Positions 8,909 to 18,026 of a stretch of DNA of 34,373 nucleotides are shown here, one piece after another. The notes beneath the pieces are model-generated. The model saw nothing but the letters and a program-made list of their open reading frames with translations, was not told the origin of the DNA and did no database searches. Made by a program: the position numbers and the translations under genes. The stretch lies in the NCBI GenBank assembly GCA_012271165.1, contig JAAXGX010000057.1, positions 22,223-56,595 on the forward strand, read 5' to 3'. The stretch's first letter is position 1, and each line of letters begins with the position of its first letter. The DNA comes from Vicinamibacteraceae bacterium. Lineage in GTDB: Bacteria; Acidobacteriota; Vicinamibacteria; Vicinamibacterales; UBA8438.

Positions 8909-9021
8909 CCACCTGAACGGCCCGTGCGCCGGTCGCATCGAACCGTCCTCTCGCAACGCTCGACCCCGCCGGACGGTCTCCCCGGCCCGCCAGCTACTCA
9001 TCCGCGCTGTCTTGGGCGATA

Positions 9022-9742
9022 ATGGGCATCCGTGTGCAGGCGCGGGAAGTCCCGCCGCCGGCTATTCCCAATCCATCAACCGACTTGTCTGGCGCGTCCC
9101 TCCGCTACGGGCGCGCTTCCGGATTGGAAGAGACACTGACCCTGGGCGTTCGCCTTCGGCGCCCGGCCGCCTCCGCGTTCACGCTGTCCCTGTCGCTGTC
9201 GATCGTCACGGCCCCGCCGGTCCAGGCCCAGGAGGAGAACGAGACACCCTCCATCGGATGGGAGTTCGAGCCCCAGGGCTCTGGTCCAACGTCGTGGCGC
9301 GGAGTCAGCATCCAGGCTGCCGAGGACGACGACGACGACGATGAGCTGATCGTCTTCCGCCACGAGGTCAGGAACGAGAACAGCGAGTGCCCCGACTTCC
9401 TGCATCCCGACAACCTGCCCGTCGAGGGTGAGGATCATCGACAACGACCGCGCGGAAAACCAGCCCAGACTGTCGATCGCGGACACCTCGGTCGTGGAGG
9501 GTGATACGGCGCAGTTCAACGTGAGCCTGACGTCGGAGAGCACCCAGCCGGTGACGGCGGCAGGGGTGCTTACGCCCTACGGCGGCGTGAGCCTGGCGCG
9601 CGAGGTGGCGCGGGGCTACCGGCTGGGCGGCCGCCTCGCGGTGGGACGGACGGCGACCGTGAGCCTGGAGGCGGAGCGCCGGGAGCGCCTCGCCGCCGCG
9701 ATGGTCCACGCCCTCATGCTGCTCCGCACCGTACAGTTCTAG
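9022..9742 (+). pseudogene. Relic of a Calx-beta/beta-barrel surface protein
   Basis: Fragments of a large secreted protein. One frame (about 9022-9420) contains an Asp-rich run and DELIVFRHEVRNEN; a second frame (about 9425-9742) continues with RIIDNDRAENQPRLSIADTS and VVEGDTAQFNVSL, a typical Calx-beta strand pattern. It then passes directly to GVLTPYGGVSLAREVARGYR and ends HALMLLRTVQF, which resembles the C-terminal barrel-like domain of giant surface proteins. The reading frame shifts near 9420, and most of the expected Calx-beta repeats are missing, so an internal deletion plus a frameshift is likely. The family assignment rests on motif recall only. A hydrophobic stretch ending in VQAQ at about residue 70 of the first frame may be the old signal peptide. 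Confidence 0.6.
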
Positions 9743-9779
9743 CGGCCCGCCGTGCCGGGCGGGTTACCATTCCGCGAAG

Positions 9780-11045
9780 ATGCCTGCGACATTCTCGACG
9801 TTCGCCTCCACCGTGCAGGGCGAGACCGCGTTCACCGTGCTGGCGGTGGCCAGGCGCCTGCTCGCCGCCGGCAAGGACGTCATCGAGCTCGAGATTGGCG
9901 ACAGCCCGTTTCCGACGTCCCCCGCCGCGCTCGAAGCCGGAGTCGAGGCGATAGGCGCGGGTCATACGCACTACGGGCCGTCGCTCGGGCTGCCCGAGTT
10001 CCGCGCGGCCGCGGCGGAGTACGTCGCGCGGCAGTACGAGCTGTCGGTCACCGCAGACCACGTCGTCGCCGGGCCGGGCGCCAAGATCTTCGAGCAGTTC
10101 TTCTGCGAGGCGTTCGTCAACCCGGGCGACGGGGTGCTCGTCTTCAGCCCGCACTTCCCGACCTATCCGGCGAACATCCAGCGGCGCGGCGCGCGCATGG
10201 TGCTGTCGCGGCTGCGCGCGGCGCACGACTTCCGGCCCAACCTCGCGGACGTCGAGCGCTTCCTGGCCGCGGACCCGCGCCCGAAGGCGATCTTTCTGAA
10301 CAGTCCCCACAATCCGACCGGCGGCGTCGCGACCCTCGACGATCTCGAAGGGCTCGCCGGGTTGATCCGCGGCCGGGACGTCGCCGTCTTCAGCGACGAG
10401 CCGTACGACGCCATGGTGTGGCGGGGCCGGCACCGGACCCTGCTGAGCCAGCCGGGCATGCTCGATCAGTGCGTCGCCGCCTACACCTTCAGCAAGTCGT
10501 TCAGCATGAGCGGCTGGCGGCTCGGGTTCGCGGTCGGCAGCCCCGCGGCGATCGAGGTGCTCGGCACGCTCACCAACACGGCGCTGTCGTGCGTGCCGCC
10601 GTTCACCCAGCTCGCCGGCATGGCGGCGATGGCCGACGACGGGCCGGTGCGCGACGAGCGCATGGCCGACTTCCGCCGCAAGGTCGAGCGTCTGGTCGAC
10701 GGCCTGAACGCCATCGACGGGGTGTCGTGCCTGATGCCCGGTGGGACGTTCTACGTGTTCCCCTCGGTGGCGCCGATCTGCAACCGTTACGGCATCACGT
10801 CGCACGGCCTGGCCCTGTACCTGCTCGAGGCGGCGGACGACCGGCGCGGCGTGGCCTGCCTGGGCGGCGAGTGCTTCGGCGGGGCCGGCGGGGGGTTCCT
10901 GCGACTGAGCTGCGCGGAGCCCGACGAGCGGCTGTCCGAGGCCGTCGCGTTCATCGGCGAGGCCGTCACCCGCGGCGAGCGCGCGGCGGCGTATCTGCAG
11001 TCGCATCCCCAATACCGCCTGCGGGAGCCGTACCCGGACGATTGA
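9780..11045 (+). CDS. PLP-dependent class I/II aminotransferase
   Basis: Fold-type I aminotransferase of 421 residues, cytoplasmic. The PLP features are intact: HYGPSLGLPEFR, FLNSPHNPTGG near residue 174, FSDEPYD, the Schiff-base Lys in TFSKSFSMSGWRLGF at about 239, and a C-terminal substrate-carboxylate Arg in GGFLRLSCAEP. It is closest by eye to aspartate/aromatic aminotransferases of subgroup I; the substrate cannot be fixed. No partner genes adjoin it. A hairpin of the R1 family sits 9 nt after the stop. Confidence 0.9.
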   Translation: MPATFSTFASTVQGETAFTVLAVARRLLAAGKDVIELEIGDSPFPTSPAALEAGVEAIGAGHTHYGPSLGLPEFRAAAAEYVARQYELSVTADHVVAGPGAKIFEQFFCEAFVNPGDGVLVFSPHFPTYPANIQRRGARMVLSRLRAAHDFRPNLADVERFLAADPRPKAIFLNSPHNPTGGVATLDDLEGLAGLIRGRDVAVFSDEPYDAMVWRGRHRTLLSQPGMLDQCVAAYTFSKSFSMSGWRLGFAVGSPAAIEVLGTLTNTALSCVPPFTQLAGMAAMADDGPVRDERMADFRRKVERLVDGLNAIDGVSCLMPGGTFYVFPSVAPICNRYGITSHGLALYLLEAADDRRGVACLGGECFGGAGGGFLRLSCAEPDERLSEAVAFIGEAVTRGERAAAYLQSHPQYRLREPYPDD

Positions 11046-11053
11046 TTCCTGAA

Positions 11054-11085
11054 GGAATCTGCACCGCGCAAGGGGTGCAGATTCC
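11054..11085. repeat. R1 hairpin repeat, copy 1 (bidirectional terminator position)
   Basis: A perfect 12-bp stem (11054-11065 with 11074-11085) with an 8-nt loop. It reads GGAATCTGCACC and its complement, versus GGAGTCTGCGCC in other R1 copies, with matching changes in the other arm. It lies exactly between the stops of two convergent genes. Confidence 0.7.
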
Positions 11086-11086
11086 G

Positions 11087-11746
11087 TCACCCCGGGACGA
11101 TCAGCCCGGAGCCGCCCGTCCCGGTCGGGTCGTCCGCGGCGGGGTCGCCCAACTGCCCGTCGGCGGGATGCAGGCGCTTCAGCAGGTCGAGGTACGCCGC
11201 GTCGCCGCCGGGCAGGGCCGCGCCGGCATCGCGCGCGCCCTGCTCGACGCGCCGTAGCGCACCGGCGACGTCCGCATCGCCGATCCGCAGGCCCTTCTCC
11301 CGCAGCGTCTCGATCAGCGTCCGGATTGCCGCACTCAGGCGCTCGGCGCTGGCGACGCCCGCCGCGTGCTCGTAGATGATGCCGCGGCTGGCCGTCTCGT
11401 ACGTCTCGGCGAGAGCCCGGACCGCGTGCTCGACGTCGATGTCGCGCAGGCCCGGCGTCGCTTCGCGGTCGCGCAGCAGCAGCCCCTGGATCAGCAGCAC
11501 GAGCTCCTGCTGGCGGCCGGTCAGATCGTGGAGCAGGGGCAGCACGAACAGCATGTCGCGCTCCTGCCGGCGCTGGACCACGGCGGGCGGGTGGGCCTGG
11601 GACGAGACCAGGTAGCGGCAGTCGCGGGGACAGTCGATCTCCGTCAGGCGCTTCGTTCCGCAACAGACGGCGCAGATGCGGTGGCCCAGGGCGGGACACG
11701 CGCGGCCGGCCCGGCGCCGCCGGCACAGGGGACACTTCTCGATCAT
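11087..11746 (-). CDS. Cys-rich zinc-ribbon protein of unknown function
   Basis: 219 residues. The N-terminal 45 residues hold clustered cysteines: EKCPLCRRRRAGRACPALGH, then ICAVCCGTKR and DCPRDCRYL, a likely treble-clef or zinc-ribbon binding one or two zincs. The remainder is helical and without a signature I can name; the C-terminus is Gly/Pro/Asp-rich. Start: ATG 11746 begins just before the Cys cluster; an in-frame ATG at 11758 adds four residues, and an upstream one at 11887 would add 47 unlikely residues. It converges on the aminotransferase with a hairpin between them. I do not recognise a function. Confidence 0.65.
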   Translation of the reverse strand: MIEKCPLCRRRRAGRACPALGHRICAVCCGTKRLTEIDCPRDCRYLVSSQAHPPAVVQRRQERDMLFVLPLLHDLTGRQQELVLLIQGLLLRDREATPGLRDIDVEHAVRALAETYETASRGIIYEHAAGVASAERLSAAIRTLIETLREKGLRIGDADVAGALRRVEQGARDAGAALPGGDAAYLDLLKRLHPADGQLGDPAADDPTGTGGSGLIVPG

Positions 11747-12145
11747 GGCACCGCCCATCAGTTTACAGTCTCCACTTTTGCTGGCAGCCGGTGTCCATGG
11801 ACGTGGACAGTGCCGAGAAAAGGCGAAACCTGCCGCGAGGTTCCTTCGTCTAACAATGCAGGGAGTCACGGAATGCAAGGACGTCACTGTAGAGACGGCC
11901 GTACAAGACGAGCTTGATGCAGGCGCGACAGCTGCCGGACCGGAACAGCGGCGGGCCCTGACGAAGGACGACCGTTCCCCTCTCGCACCCCCCCGCTCTT
12001 CCAGTTGCTCGGTTTCGGCGTACGGCGATGGTCAGGTTGCGGGTGGAATCCGGCCGATCAGGGCAGGCATCGGTTTTGCATGGATCTGACACAGTGTTGC
12101 GGAGCGGCCGGACGGATGGAAGCAATGACGGAAGGAGCCGTCATC
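11747..12145. other. Divergent intergenic region, about 400 nt
   Basis: Lies between the minus-strand zinc-ribbon gene and the plus-strand DksA-like gene. Open frames here are extensions of those genes, without family character. No promoter pair with good hexamers and spacing is visible, although both genes must be expressed from here. Confidence 0.4.
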
Positions 12146-12595
12146 ATGAGAGCCAAGGCGAACAGCGCGATGCGGCAGGATCGTTACCAGGAGCTCAAGG
12201 GGATGCTCGAGGAGCGCCGGATCGAGATCATCGAGGAGCTGCAGCACAAGATGCGCGACGTGCGCAACGAGCATGCTGCGGCCTCGTTGCAGAACGTGCG
12301 CGACGAGGCCGAGACCTCCGAGGCGGAGATTCAGGACGACATCGAGTTCGCGTTGCTGCAGATGAAGGCGGAAACGCTGCAAAAGGTAGGCACGGCGCTG
12401 GATCACCTCGACGAGGGTCGCTACGGCTACTGCTACGAGTGCGGCGAGGAGATTCCCGAGCGTCGACTCCGGGCGCTGCCGTTCGCGGTGCGTTGCAAGA
12501 GCTGCGAGGAGGTCCGCGAGATGGCGCGCCAGCGCGAGCGCATGCTGGCGGGGCGGCGGACGGTGCCGTCGCTGTTCGCGGACGTCGTCGGTTGA
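12146..12595 (+). CDS. DksA/TraR-family zinc-finger regulator
   Basis: 149 residues, the size of DksA. The N-terminal two thirds is a charged antiparallel coiled coil (QELKGMLEERRIEIIEEL, then DEAETSEAEIQDDIEFALLQ). The C-terminus is a C4 zinc finger: YCYECGEEIPERRLRALPF followed by CKSCEE. Family members enter the RNA polymerase secondary channel and act with ppGpp; the tip here reads DEAETSEAE and does not exactly match the Asp-x-Ala tip of E. coli DksA, so partner effects may differ. ATG 12146 has AAGGAG at 12132-12137 with an 8-nt spacer. It lies 37 nt upstream of lon, probably in one transcript. Confidence 0.88.
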   Translation: MRAKANSAMRQDRYQELKGMLEERRIEIIEELQHKMRDVRNEHAAASLQNVRDEAETSEAEIQDDIEFALLQMKAETLQKVGTALDHLDEGRYGYCYECGEEIPERRLRALPFAVRCKSCEEVREMARQRERMLAGRRTVPSLFADVVG

Positions 12596-12632
12596 TTGGA
12601 CGCGGGCCGGCCGGGCGTGCTTCACTGGTAGC

Positions 12633-15083
12633 GTGAGCGACGAGCCTGAGCACCCGGCGGGCGGCGAGGGACCGGTCGGCGCCGACCGGCCGGTCTCCGT
12701 GCCGTCGCAACTGGCGATTCTTCCGCTGCGCGACACGGTCCTGTTTCCGAACTCGTTCATGCCGCTGGCCGTCGCCCGTGAGAGCTCGATTCAGCTCATC
12801 GATCAGGCGCTGGCTGGCGACAAGCTGGTGGGCGTGTTCACCCAGCGCGACGCGGCGCTGGACGCCCCCGGACAGGCGGATCTGTTTCCGGTCGGCACGC
12901 TGACTCACATCCACAAGATGTTCAAGCTGGCCGACGGGAGCCTGCGCCTGATCGTGCAGGGTCTGACCCGCGTCCGCCTCGATGCCGTCGTCTCCTCCGA
13001 TCCGTTCATCACGGCCGCCGTGAGTCGCGCCGAGGAGGCGGCCCGCGAGGAGGATCGTCTCGAGATCGACGCGCTGCAGCGGAACATCAAGAACAACTTC
13101 CAGCAGGTCGTCTCGCTGTCGCCGCTGCTGTCGGACGATCTGCAGTCGCTCGCGGCCAACGTCGCGGAGCCCGGCAAGCTCGCCGACTTCATTGCGTCGA
13201 GCCTGACCACGCTGCCCACGACCGCCAAGCAGCAGGTGCTCGAGACGCTCGACATCCGGACCCGCATGGACGATCTCAACCGCCTGCTGATCAAGGAGCT
13301 CGAGGTGCTGGAGCTCGGGTCGAAGATTCAGTCGCAGGTGCAGTCGGAGGTCGGCAAGAACCAGCGCGAGTATCTGCTGCGGGAGCAGCTCAAGGCCATC
13401 CAGAAGGAGCTCGGCGAGGGCGACGATCAGACCAAGGAGATCGCGGAGCTGCGCGAGAAGATCGACGCGGCCGGCATGCCCGAGGCGGTCCGGAAGGAGG
13501 CGTTGCGCGAGCTCGACCGGCTGTCGAAGATGCCCGTGGCGGCCGCCGAGTACACGGTTTCTCGCACCTACCTGGACTGGATGGTCACCCTGCCCTGGGA
13601 CGCGCGCACGCCGGAGGTCATCGATCTCGAACGCACGAAGGGGGTCCTCGACGCCGATCACTCCGATCTGGTGAAGGCCAAGGACCGCATTCTCGAGTAC
13701 CTCGCGGTGCGCAAGCTCAATCCCGAGGTCAAGGGGCCCATTCTCTGTTTCGTGGGACCACCCGGCGTCGGCAAGACGTCGCTGGCGAAGTCGATCGCGG
13801 CGTCGCTGGACCGCAAGTTCGTCCGCGTCTCGCTGGGCGGCATGCGCGACGAGGCGGAGATTCGAGGGCACCGCCGCACGTACATCGGCGCGCTGCCCGG
13901 CCAGATCATCCAGGGCCTGCGCAGGGCGGAGTCCAGGAACCCGGTGTTCATACTCGACGAGATCGACAAGCTCGGCATGGACTTCCGCGGCGATCCGGCC
14001 TCGGCCCTGCTCGAGGTGCTCGATCCGGAGCAGAACAACACGTTTCGGGATCACTACCTCGACGTGCCCTTCGACCTGTCGGAGGTGCTCTTCATCACGA
14101 CGGCCAACGTGCTCGATCCGATTCCGCCGGCCCTGCGGGACCGCATGGAGGTGCTCGAGCTGCCCGGGTACACGGACGACGAGAAGCTCGTGATTGCCGT
14201 CGAGCATCTGGTCGGACGGCAGGTGCCGAACCACGGTTTGACCGCCGAGCAGCTCTCGTTCACGCGGCCGGCGCTGCGGGCCATCATTCGCGGCTACACG
14301 CGGGAGGCGGGCGTCCGGAACCTCGAGCGCGAGATCGGCGCCATCTGCCGCAAGGTGGCCCGCCGCCGGGCCGAGGGCGACACCGCGCCGGTCGAGGTCA
14401 CCCCCGAGACCGTCACGGCCATGCTGGGCGCCCCGAAGCACCTCGACGAGGAGGTGGCGGAGCGCACGAAGAACCCCGGCGTGGCCCTGGGGCTCGCGTG
14501 GACGCCGGTCGGGGGCGACGTGCTCTTCGTGGAGGCGAGCAGAATGGCGGGCGGCGGCTCGCTGACGCTCACCGGCCACCTGGGCGACGTGATGAAGGAG
14601 TCCGCCCGCGCCGCGCTCTCGTGGTTCCGCGCGCACGTGTCGCGCTACGGCGTCGATCCGGCCTTCTACAAGGACGCGGAGATCCACCTCCACGTGCCCT
14701 CGGGCGCGATACCCAAGGACGGTCCCTCCGCCGGCGTCACGATGGTGACCGCCCTGGTGTCGGAGCTGACCGGCCGTCCGGCGCGCGGCGACATGGCGAT
14801 GACCGGCGAGATCACGCTGTCCGGGCACGTCCTGCCCGTCGGCGGGATCAAGGAGAAGGTGCTGGCGGCCCGCCGGCTCGGGGTGTTCGAGGTCATCCTG
14901 CCCCGGCAGAACGAGAAGGACGTGAACGAGGATCTGAGCGAGGATCTCCGCAAGGAGATCTCCGTGCACTACGTCTCGGCCATCGACGAGGTGCTGGAGC
15001 TCGCGCTGCTTCCCGCCCAGGGCGCGAAGCCGCCGGCCCGCGCGGCGGCGGATGACGCGCCCGTTCACGGGACCGTGCAGTAG
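12633..15083 (+). CDS. lon: ATP-dependent protease Lon
   Basis: Cytoplasmic AAA+ serine protease of 816 residues, standard LonA size. It has an N-terminal substrate-binding domain (AILPLRDTVLFPNSFMPLAV onward), a coiled-coil linker and an AAA+ module with Walker A GPPGVGKTSLAKS near residue 375 and Walker B FILDEIDKL. The protease domain carries the catalytic Ser in PKDGPSAGVTM near 698 and Lys in GGIKEKVLAA near 740. It starts with GTG; no other start fits the N-terminal domain. It overlaps nothing but converges closely on nudF. Confidence 0.98.
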   Translation: MSDEPEHPAGGEGPVGADRPVSVPSQLAILPLRDTVLFPNSFMPLAVARESSIQLIDQALAGDKLVGVFTQRDAALDAPGQADLFPVGTLTHIHKMFKLADGSLRLIVQGLTRVRLDAVVSSDPFITAAVSRAEEAAREEDRLEIDALQRNIKNNFQQVVSLSPLLSDDLQSLAANVAEPGKLADFIASSLTTLPTTAKQQVLETLDIRTRMDDLNRLLIKELEVLELGSKIQSQVQSEVGKNQREYLLREQLKAIQKELGEGDDQTKEIAELREKIDAAGMPEAVRKEALRELDRLSKMPVAAAEYTVSRTYLDWMVTLPWDARTPEVIDLERTKGVLDADHSDLVKAKDRILEYLAVRKLNPEVKGPILCFVGPPGVGKTSLAKSIAASLDRKFVRVSLGGMRDEAEIRGHRRTYIGALPGQIIQGLRRAESRNPVFILDEIDKLGMDFRGDPASALLEVLDPEQNNTFRDHYLDVPFDLSEVLFITTANVLDPIPPALRDRMEVLELPGYTDDEKLVIAVEHLVGRQVPNHGLTAEQLSFTRPALRAIIRGYTREAGVRNLEREIGAICRKVARRRAEGDTAPVEVTPETVTAMLGAPKHLDEEVAERTKNPGVALGLAWTPVGGDVLFVEASRMAGGGSLTLTGHLGDVMKESARAALSWFRAHVSRYGVDPAFYKDAEIHLHVPSGAIPKDGPSAGVTMVTALVSELTGRPARGDMAMTGEITLSGHVLPVGGIKEKVLAARRLGVFEVILPRQNEKDVNEDLSEDLRKEISVHYVSAIDEVLELALLPAQGAKPPARAAADDAPVHGTVQ

Positions 15084-15102
15084 AGAGGCCCGGCCGGGCC
15101 GC

Positions 15103-15630
15103 CTACACGAGCGAGAGTCCCACCACGGTCTTCATGTCGGCGACGTCGGCGGCCCGCGCCAGTTGCCGCGCGGCCTCTAGCGTGAACACCCGCGGCTCGA
15201 GCACCTCGTCCTCGTCGCGCGCGGCCGGCGTCGTCAGGGTCTTCAGCTCGGTCAGGCGGAAGAACACCATCAGCTCGTCGCAGTAGCCGGGTGTCGGATA
15301 GCAGGCGCCGACGCGCTCGATGCGACCCGGATCGCGGCCGGTCTCCTCCCGGCATTCGCGGCGCGCGGCCGTCTCGACGTCCTCGTGCGGTTCGAGGGTG
15401 CCTGCCGGCAGCTCCCAGATCCAGCGGTCGATGCAGTAGCGGTATTGCCGGACCAGCACGACGTGCGCCGGGTCGGGCATCGGCACGAGGATGACCGACG
15501 GTCTGTGCCGGACCACGTCCAGCGTGGTCTCCCGGCCGTTGGGCAGCCGCACCCGGTCGCTGACGATGGTGAACACGCGGCCCGCGTGCACCGTGCGGCT
15601 GTCGATCGCCGTGGCTGAACGCTCCTCCAT
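15103..15630 (-). CDS. nudF: ADP-ribose pyrophosphatase (Nudix hydrolase)
   Basis: Nudix hydrolase of 175 residues, cytoplasmic. The Nudix box spans residues 77-98 (G77, E83, then RECREETG) and coordinates Mg2+. ELPAG just before the box and ACYPTPGYCDE after it are typical of ADP-ribose/NDP-sugar pyrophosphatases. Ribosome site GGAGGTGG precedes ATG 15630. It is the last gene of the ileS-lspA-lgt-rluD group, with an R2 repeat in the 82-nt gap to rluD. Confidence 0.92.
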   Translation of the reverse strand: MEERSATAIDSRTVHAGRVFTIVSDRVRLPNGRETTLDVVRHRPSVILVPMPDPAHVVLVRQYRYCIDRWIWELPAGTLEPHEDVETAARRECREETGRDPGRIERVGACYPTPGYCDELMVFFRLTELKTLTTPAARDEDEVLEPRVFTLEAARQLARAADVADMKTVVGLSLV

Positions 15631-15664
15631 TCCACCTCCTCCCCGCGGGCTTCATCCGGCGGGG

Positions 15665-15710
15665 CTTCCATCACGGGCCTTGGCCCGGACCCCCGGCGTG
15701 CGCGCCTTGC
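15665..15710 (-). repeat. R2 repeat, variant copy between rluD and nudF
   Basis: Read on the minus strand it matches the R2 copy near acuI at ACGCCGGGGGT and at the closing ATGGAAG. Between them the hairpin is CGGGCC-AA-GGCCCG instead of CGGGGC-GCA-GCCCCG, so both arms have changed together. It lies in the rluD-nudF gap in the same direction as the genes. Confidence 0.55.
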
Positions 15711-15712
15711 TC

Positions 15713-16693
15713 TCAGTGCGCCGCCGAGGGGTCGGCTTGCGACCTGAGCCGGGCGACGACGGCCTGCAGATCGGGCGGCAGGTCGCTGCGGACGGTCACC
15801 CGCCGGCCGTCGCGCGGGTGGCTGAAGACCAGCCGGGCGGCGTGCAGGAAGGGCCGCTCGAGCGCGCGCACCGCGCGCAGGTGCGGCGGCACGTGACGGC
15901 GCTTCCCGCCGTAGTCGGCGTCGCCGATCACGGGGTGCCCGATGGCGCTCAGGTGCACGCGGATCTGGTGCGTGCGGCCGGTGGCTATCGTGACCTGCAG
16001 CAGCGAGCCGCCACGCAGATGCTCGGCCTTCACGACGCGCGTCACGGCCTCCCGCGCCCGCCGCGAGCGCGTCGAGATCTTCTTGCGCTGGTTGGGGTCG
16101 CGGCCGATCGGCAGGTCGATCCGCCGCCCGGCCTGCACCAGCCCCCACACCAGCGCGACGTAGGTCTTCTCGACCTCGCGCTCCCGGAACTGGCGGGCGA
16201 GCTCGGCGTGCGCCCGGTCGTGCTTGGCCACCAGGATCAGCCCGGACGTGCCGCGGTCGAGGCGATGCACGATGCCGGGACGCAACGTCCCGCCGATGCC
16301 GCTGAGGTCGGTGACGTGGTGGAGCAGGGCGTTGACGAGCGTGCCTTCCGCGTGCCCCGCCGCCGGGTGCACGACCATCCCCGCGGGCTTCTCCACGACG
16401 ACGAGGTCGGCGTCGTCGTACACGATGTCGAGGGGGACGGCCTCCGGCCTGGGAGTCGCCGGCCGGGGCGGCGGAATCTCGAGCGTGACGATGTCCCCCG
16501 GCCGGACGGCGCTGCTGGCCCGCGCCGGCTTCCGGCCGATGTGGGCGCGGCCCTCCTTGATCAGGCGCTGCAGCCGCGAGCGGGTCTGGCCGGCGAGGCG
16601 CGCCGCCAGCAACTGGTCGAGCCGCCGGGCGTCGTCGTCGGCCGTGACCTCGATGCGGACCAGCTCCGGCTCGGCGGCGGACAACGGGGCCAC
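15713..16693 (-). CDS. rluD: Ribosomal large subunit pseudouridine synthase, RluD family
   Basis: 326 residues. An N-terminal S4 RNA-binding domain (DDDARRLDQLLAARLAG, then SRLQRLIKEG) is followed by the RluA-type catalytic domain. The catalytic Asp is in GIVHRLDRGTSG near residue 144; KPAGMVVHPAAGH and GRTHQIRVHL are also family signatures. By family it modifies U1911/1915/1917 of 23S rRNA. It starts with GTG 16693, 3 nt after lgt stops. It is co-directional with lgt and lspA, as in many genomes. Confidence 0.95.
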   Translation of the reverse strand: MAPLSAAEPELVRIEVTADDDARRLDQLLAARLAGQTRSRLQRLIKEGRAHIGRKPARASSAVRPGDIVTLEIPPPRPATPRPEAVPLDIVYDDADLVVVEKPAGMVVHPAAGHAEGTLVNALLHHVTDLSGIGGTLRPGIVHRLDRGTSGLILVAKHDRAHAELARQFREREVEKTYVALVWGLVQAGRRIDLPIGRDPNQRKKISTRSRRAREAVTRVVKAEHLRGGSLLQVTIATGRTHQIRVHLSAIGHPVIGDADYGGKRRHVPPHLRAVRALERPFLHAARLVFSHPRDGRRVTVRSDLPPDLQAVVARLRSQADPSAAH

Positions 16694-16696
16694 GGG

Positions 16697-17509
16697 CTAC
16701 GCGGCCCGAGCGCGCGCCTGCCCGCGGGTCGGTTCGGGGTTCCACGACCGGCGCAGCCGGAGCAGCATGACGATGCTGACGGGCACCAGCAGGAGCGAGA
16801 CGAACTGCGAGGTCGACAGCACGTCCAGGACCATGCCGCGCGGGTCGCCGCGGAAATACTCGATGCCGAACCGGGCGCAGGGATAGAGCAGGAGATAGGT
16901 CCAGAACGTGCGGCCGGGAAACGACCGCCCCCGGCGCTCCATGAGCAGCAGCAGGCCCAGTATGGCCAGCGCCGCTCCGGACTCGTAGAGCTGCGCAGGA
17001 TGCAGGCTGACGTCGAGCGGGGTGCCGACGTTCGCGGCTGCCAGCGGGTTGGTGAAGGTGACCCCCCACGGCAGCTCGGTCGGTCGGCCGTAGCAGCAGC
17101 CGGCCAGCAGGCAGCCGAGCCGGCCCACCGCCTGGCCCAGCGCGATGCCGGGCGCGAAGGCGTCGCAGGTCGTCCAGATGGGCAGCCGGTGCCGGCGGAT
17201 GTGCCAGAACGCCACGCCGACCGCCAGCAGCAGGCCGCCGTAGAAGACGCCGCCCGAGCGCAGCACGGTCCAGATCTCCGCGGGGTCGCGCCGGAAGTGG
17301 TCGAACTCCACGACGACCAGCAGCAGCTTTGCGCCGACGAGCGCGCTGATGATGATGTAGATGCCGAGGTCGGTGACGCGGTTGCCGTCGAGTCCCCGCG
17401 CACGCGCCCGCACGGCCGCGAACCAGAGGCCGGCGAGGTAGGCGGCCGCCAGCAGGATGCCGTAGGTGTAGATCGAGACGGGGCCAAGCTCAAGCAGTCG
17501 TGGGTACAT
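16697..17509 (-). CDS. lgt: Prolipoprotein diacylglyceryl transferase
   Basis: Inner-membrane enzyme of 270 residues that transfers diacylglycerol from phosphatidylglycerol to the lipobox Cys of prolipoproteins. Seven or so hydrophobic segments and the signature GRLGCLLAGCCYGRPT near residues 130-147 identify it, with GGVFYGGLL and RFGIEYFRGDPRG as further conserved blocks. Its start lies 20 nt inside the end of lspA, so the two lipoprotein-processing genes are translationally coupled. The TPR lipoprotein in this window is a likely substrate. Confidence 0.97.
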   Translation of the reverse strand: MYPRLLELGPVSIYTYGILLAAAYLAGLWFAAVRARARGLDGNRVTDLGIYIIISALVGAKLLLVVVEFDHFRRDPAEIWTVLRSGGVFYGGLLLAVGVAFWHIRRHRLPIWTTCDAFAPGIALGQAVGRLGCLLAGCCYGRPTELPWGVTFTNPLAAANVGTPLDVSLHPAQLYESGAALAILGLLLLMERRGRSFPGRTFWTYLLLYPCARFGIEYFRGDPRGMVLDVLSTSQFVSLLLVPVSIVMLLRLRRSWNPEPTRGQARARAA

Positions 17510-18026
17510 TCCGGTTCAGGATCGCCGTGTCGAGAATCAGGAGGCAGGCGCCGACCGTGATCGCCGCATCGGCGACGTTGAACGCCCAGAAGTGCCAGCC
17601 GCCCCAGTACACATCAACGAAGTCGATGACGTAGCCCGCCGTGACGCGGTCGATGAGGTTGCCGGTCGCGCCGCCGAATACCAGCGCCAGACCGAGCCGC
17701 GCCAGCGGCTCGGTGGGACTCGTGCGCACGGCGAAGACCCCGATGGCCACGAGCGCGGCGAGCGCGATCGTGGTCATGAGCAGCGGCTTGAACGGGATGT
17801 CCACCGCGTTCAGCAGCCCGAACGCGGCGCCGGTGTTGCGGACGTGGGTGAAGTCTAGCAGCTGCGGCACGATGCTCACGCTCTCGTACAGCGGCAGCCA
17901 CGCCCGCACCAGTGCCTTCGTCACCTGATCGAGCGCCACCACGGTCGCCGCCACGGCCACGAGGACCCTGGTCGACAGCCAGGCCGCGCTGGCCCGCGCG
18001 GCCGGCGCGGCTTCGTCATCCGGCAC
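17490..18026 (-). CDS. lspA: Lipoprotein signal peptidase
   Basis: Aspartyl protease of the inner membrane, 178 residues, four transmembrane helices. It removes the signal peptide from diacylglyceryl-modified prolipoproteins. The two catalytic Asp residues are in GNLIDRV (near 124) and [11 protein letters not shown] (near 150); [11 protein letters not shown] is the usual N-terminal motif. It overlaps the end of ileS by 11 nt and the start of lgt by 20 nt, showing tight operon packing. Confidence 0.97.
   Translation of the reverse strand: MPDDEAAPAARASAAWLSTRVLVAVAATVVALDQVTKALVRAWLPLYESVSIVPQLLDFTHVRNTGAAFGLLNAVDIPFKPLLMTTIALAALVAIGVFAVRTSPTEPLARLGLALVFGGATGNLIDRVTAGYVIDFVDVYWGGWHFWAFNVADAAITVGACLLILDTAILNRNVPTTA

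Noticed and set aside
12228-15068. A 946-codon open frame on the minus strand opposite lon
   Set aside because: It is the shadow of lon caused by high GC; the translation is Arg/His/Leu/Gly-rich with no family motif, while lon on the plus strand has all catalytic residues.
15491-17560. A 689-codon plus-strand frame opposite rluD, lgt and lspA
   Set aside because: Antisense shadow of three unmistakable genes.
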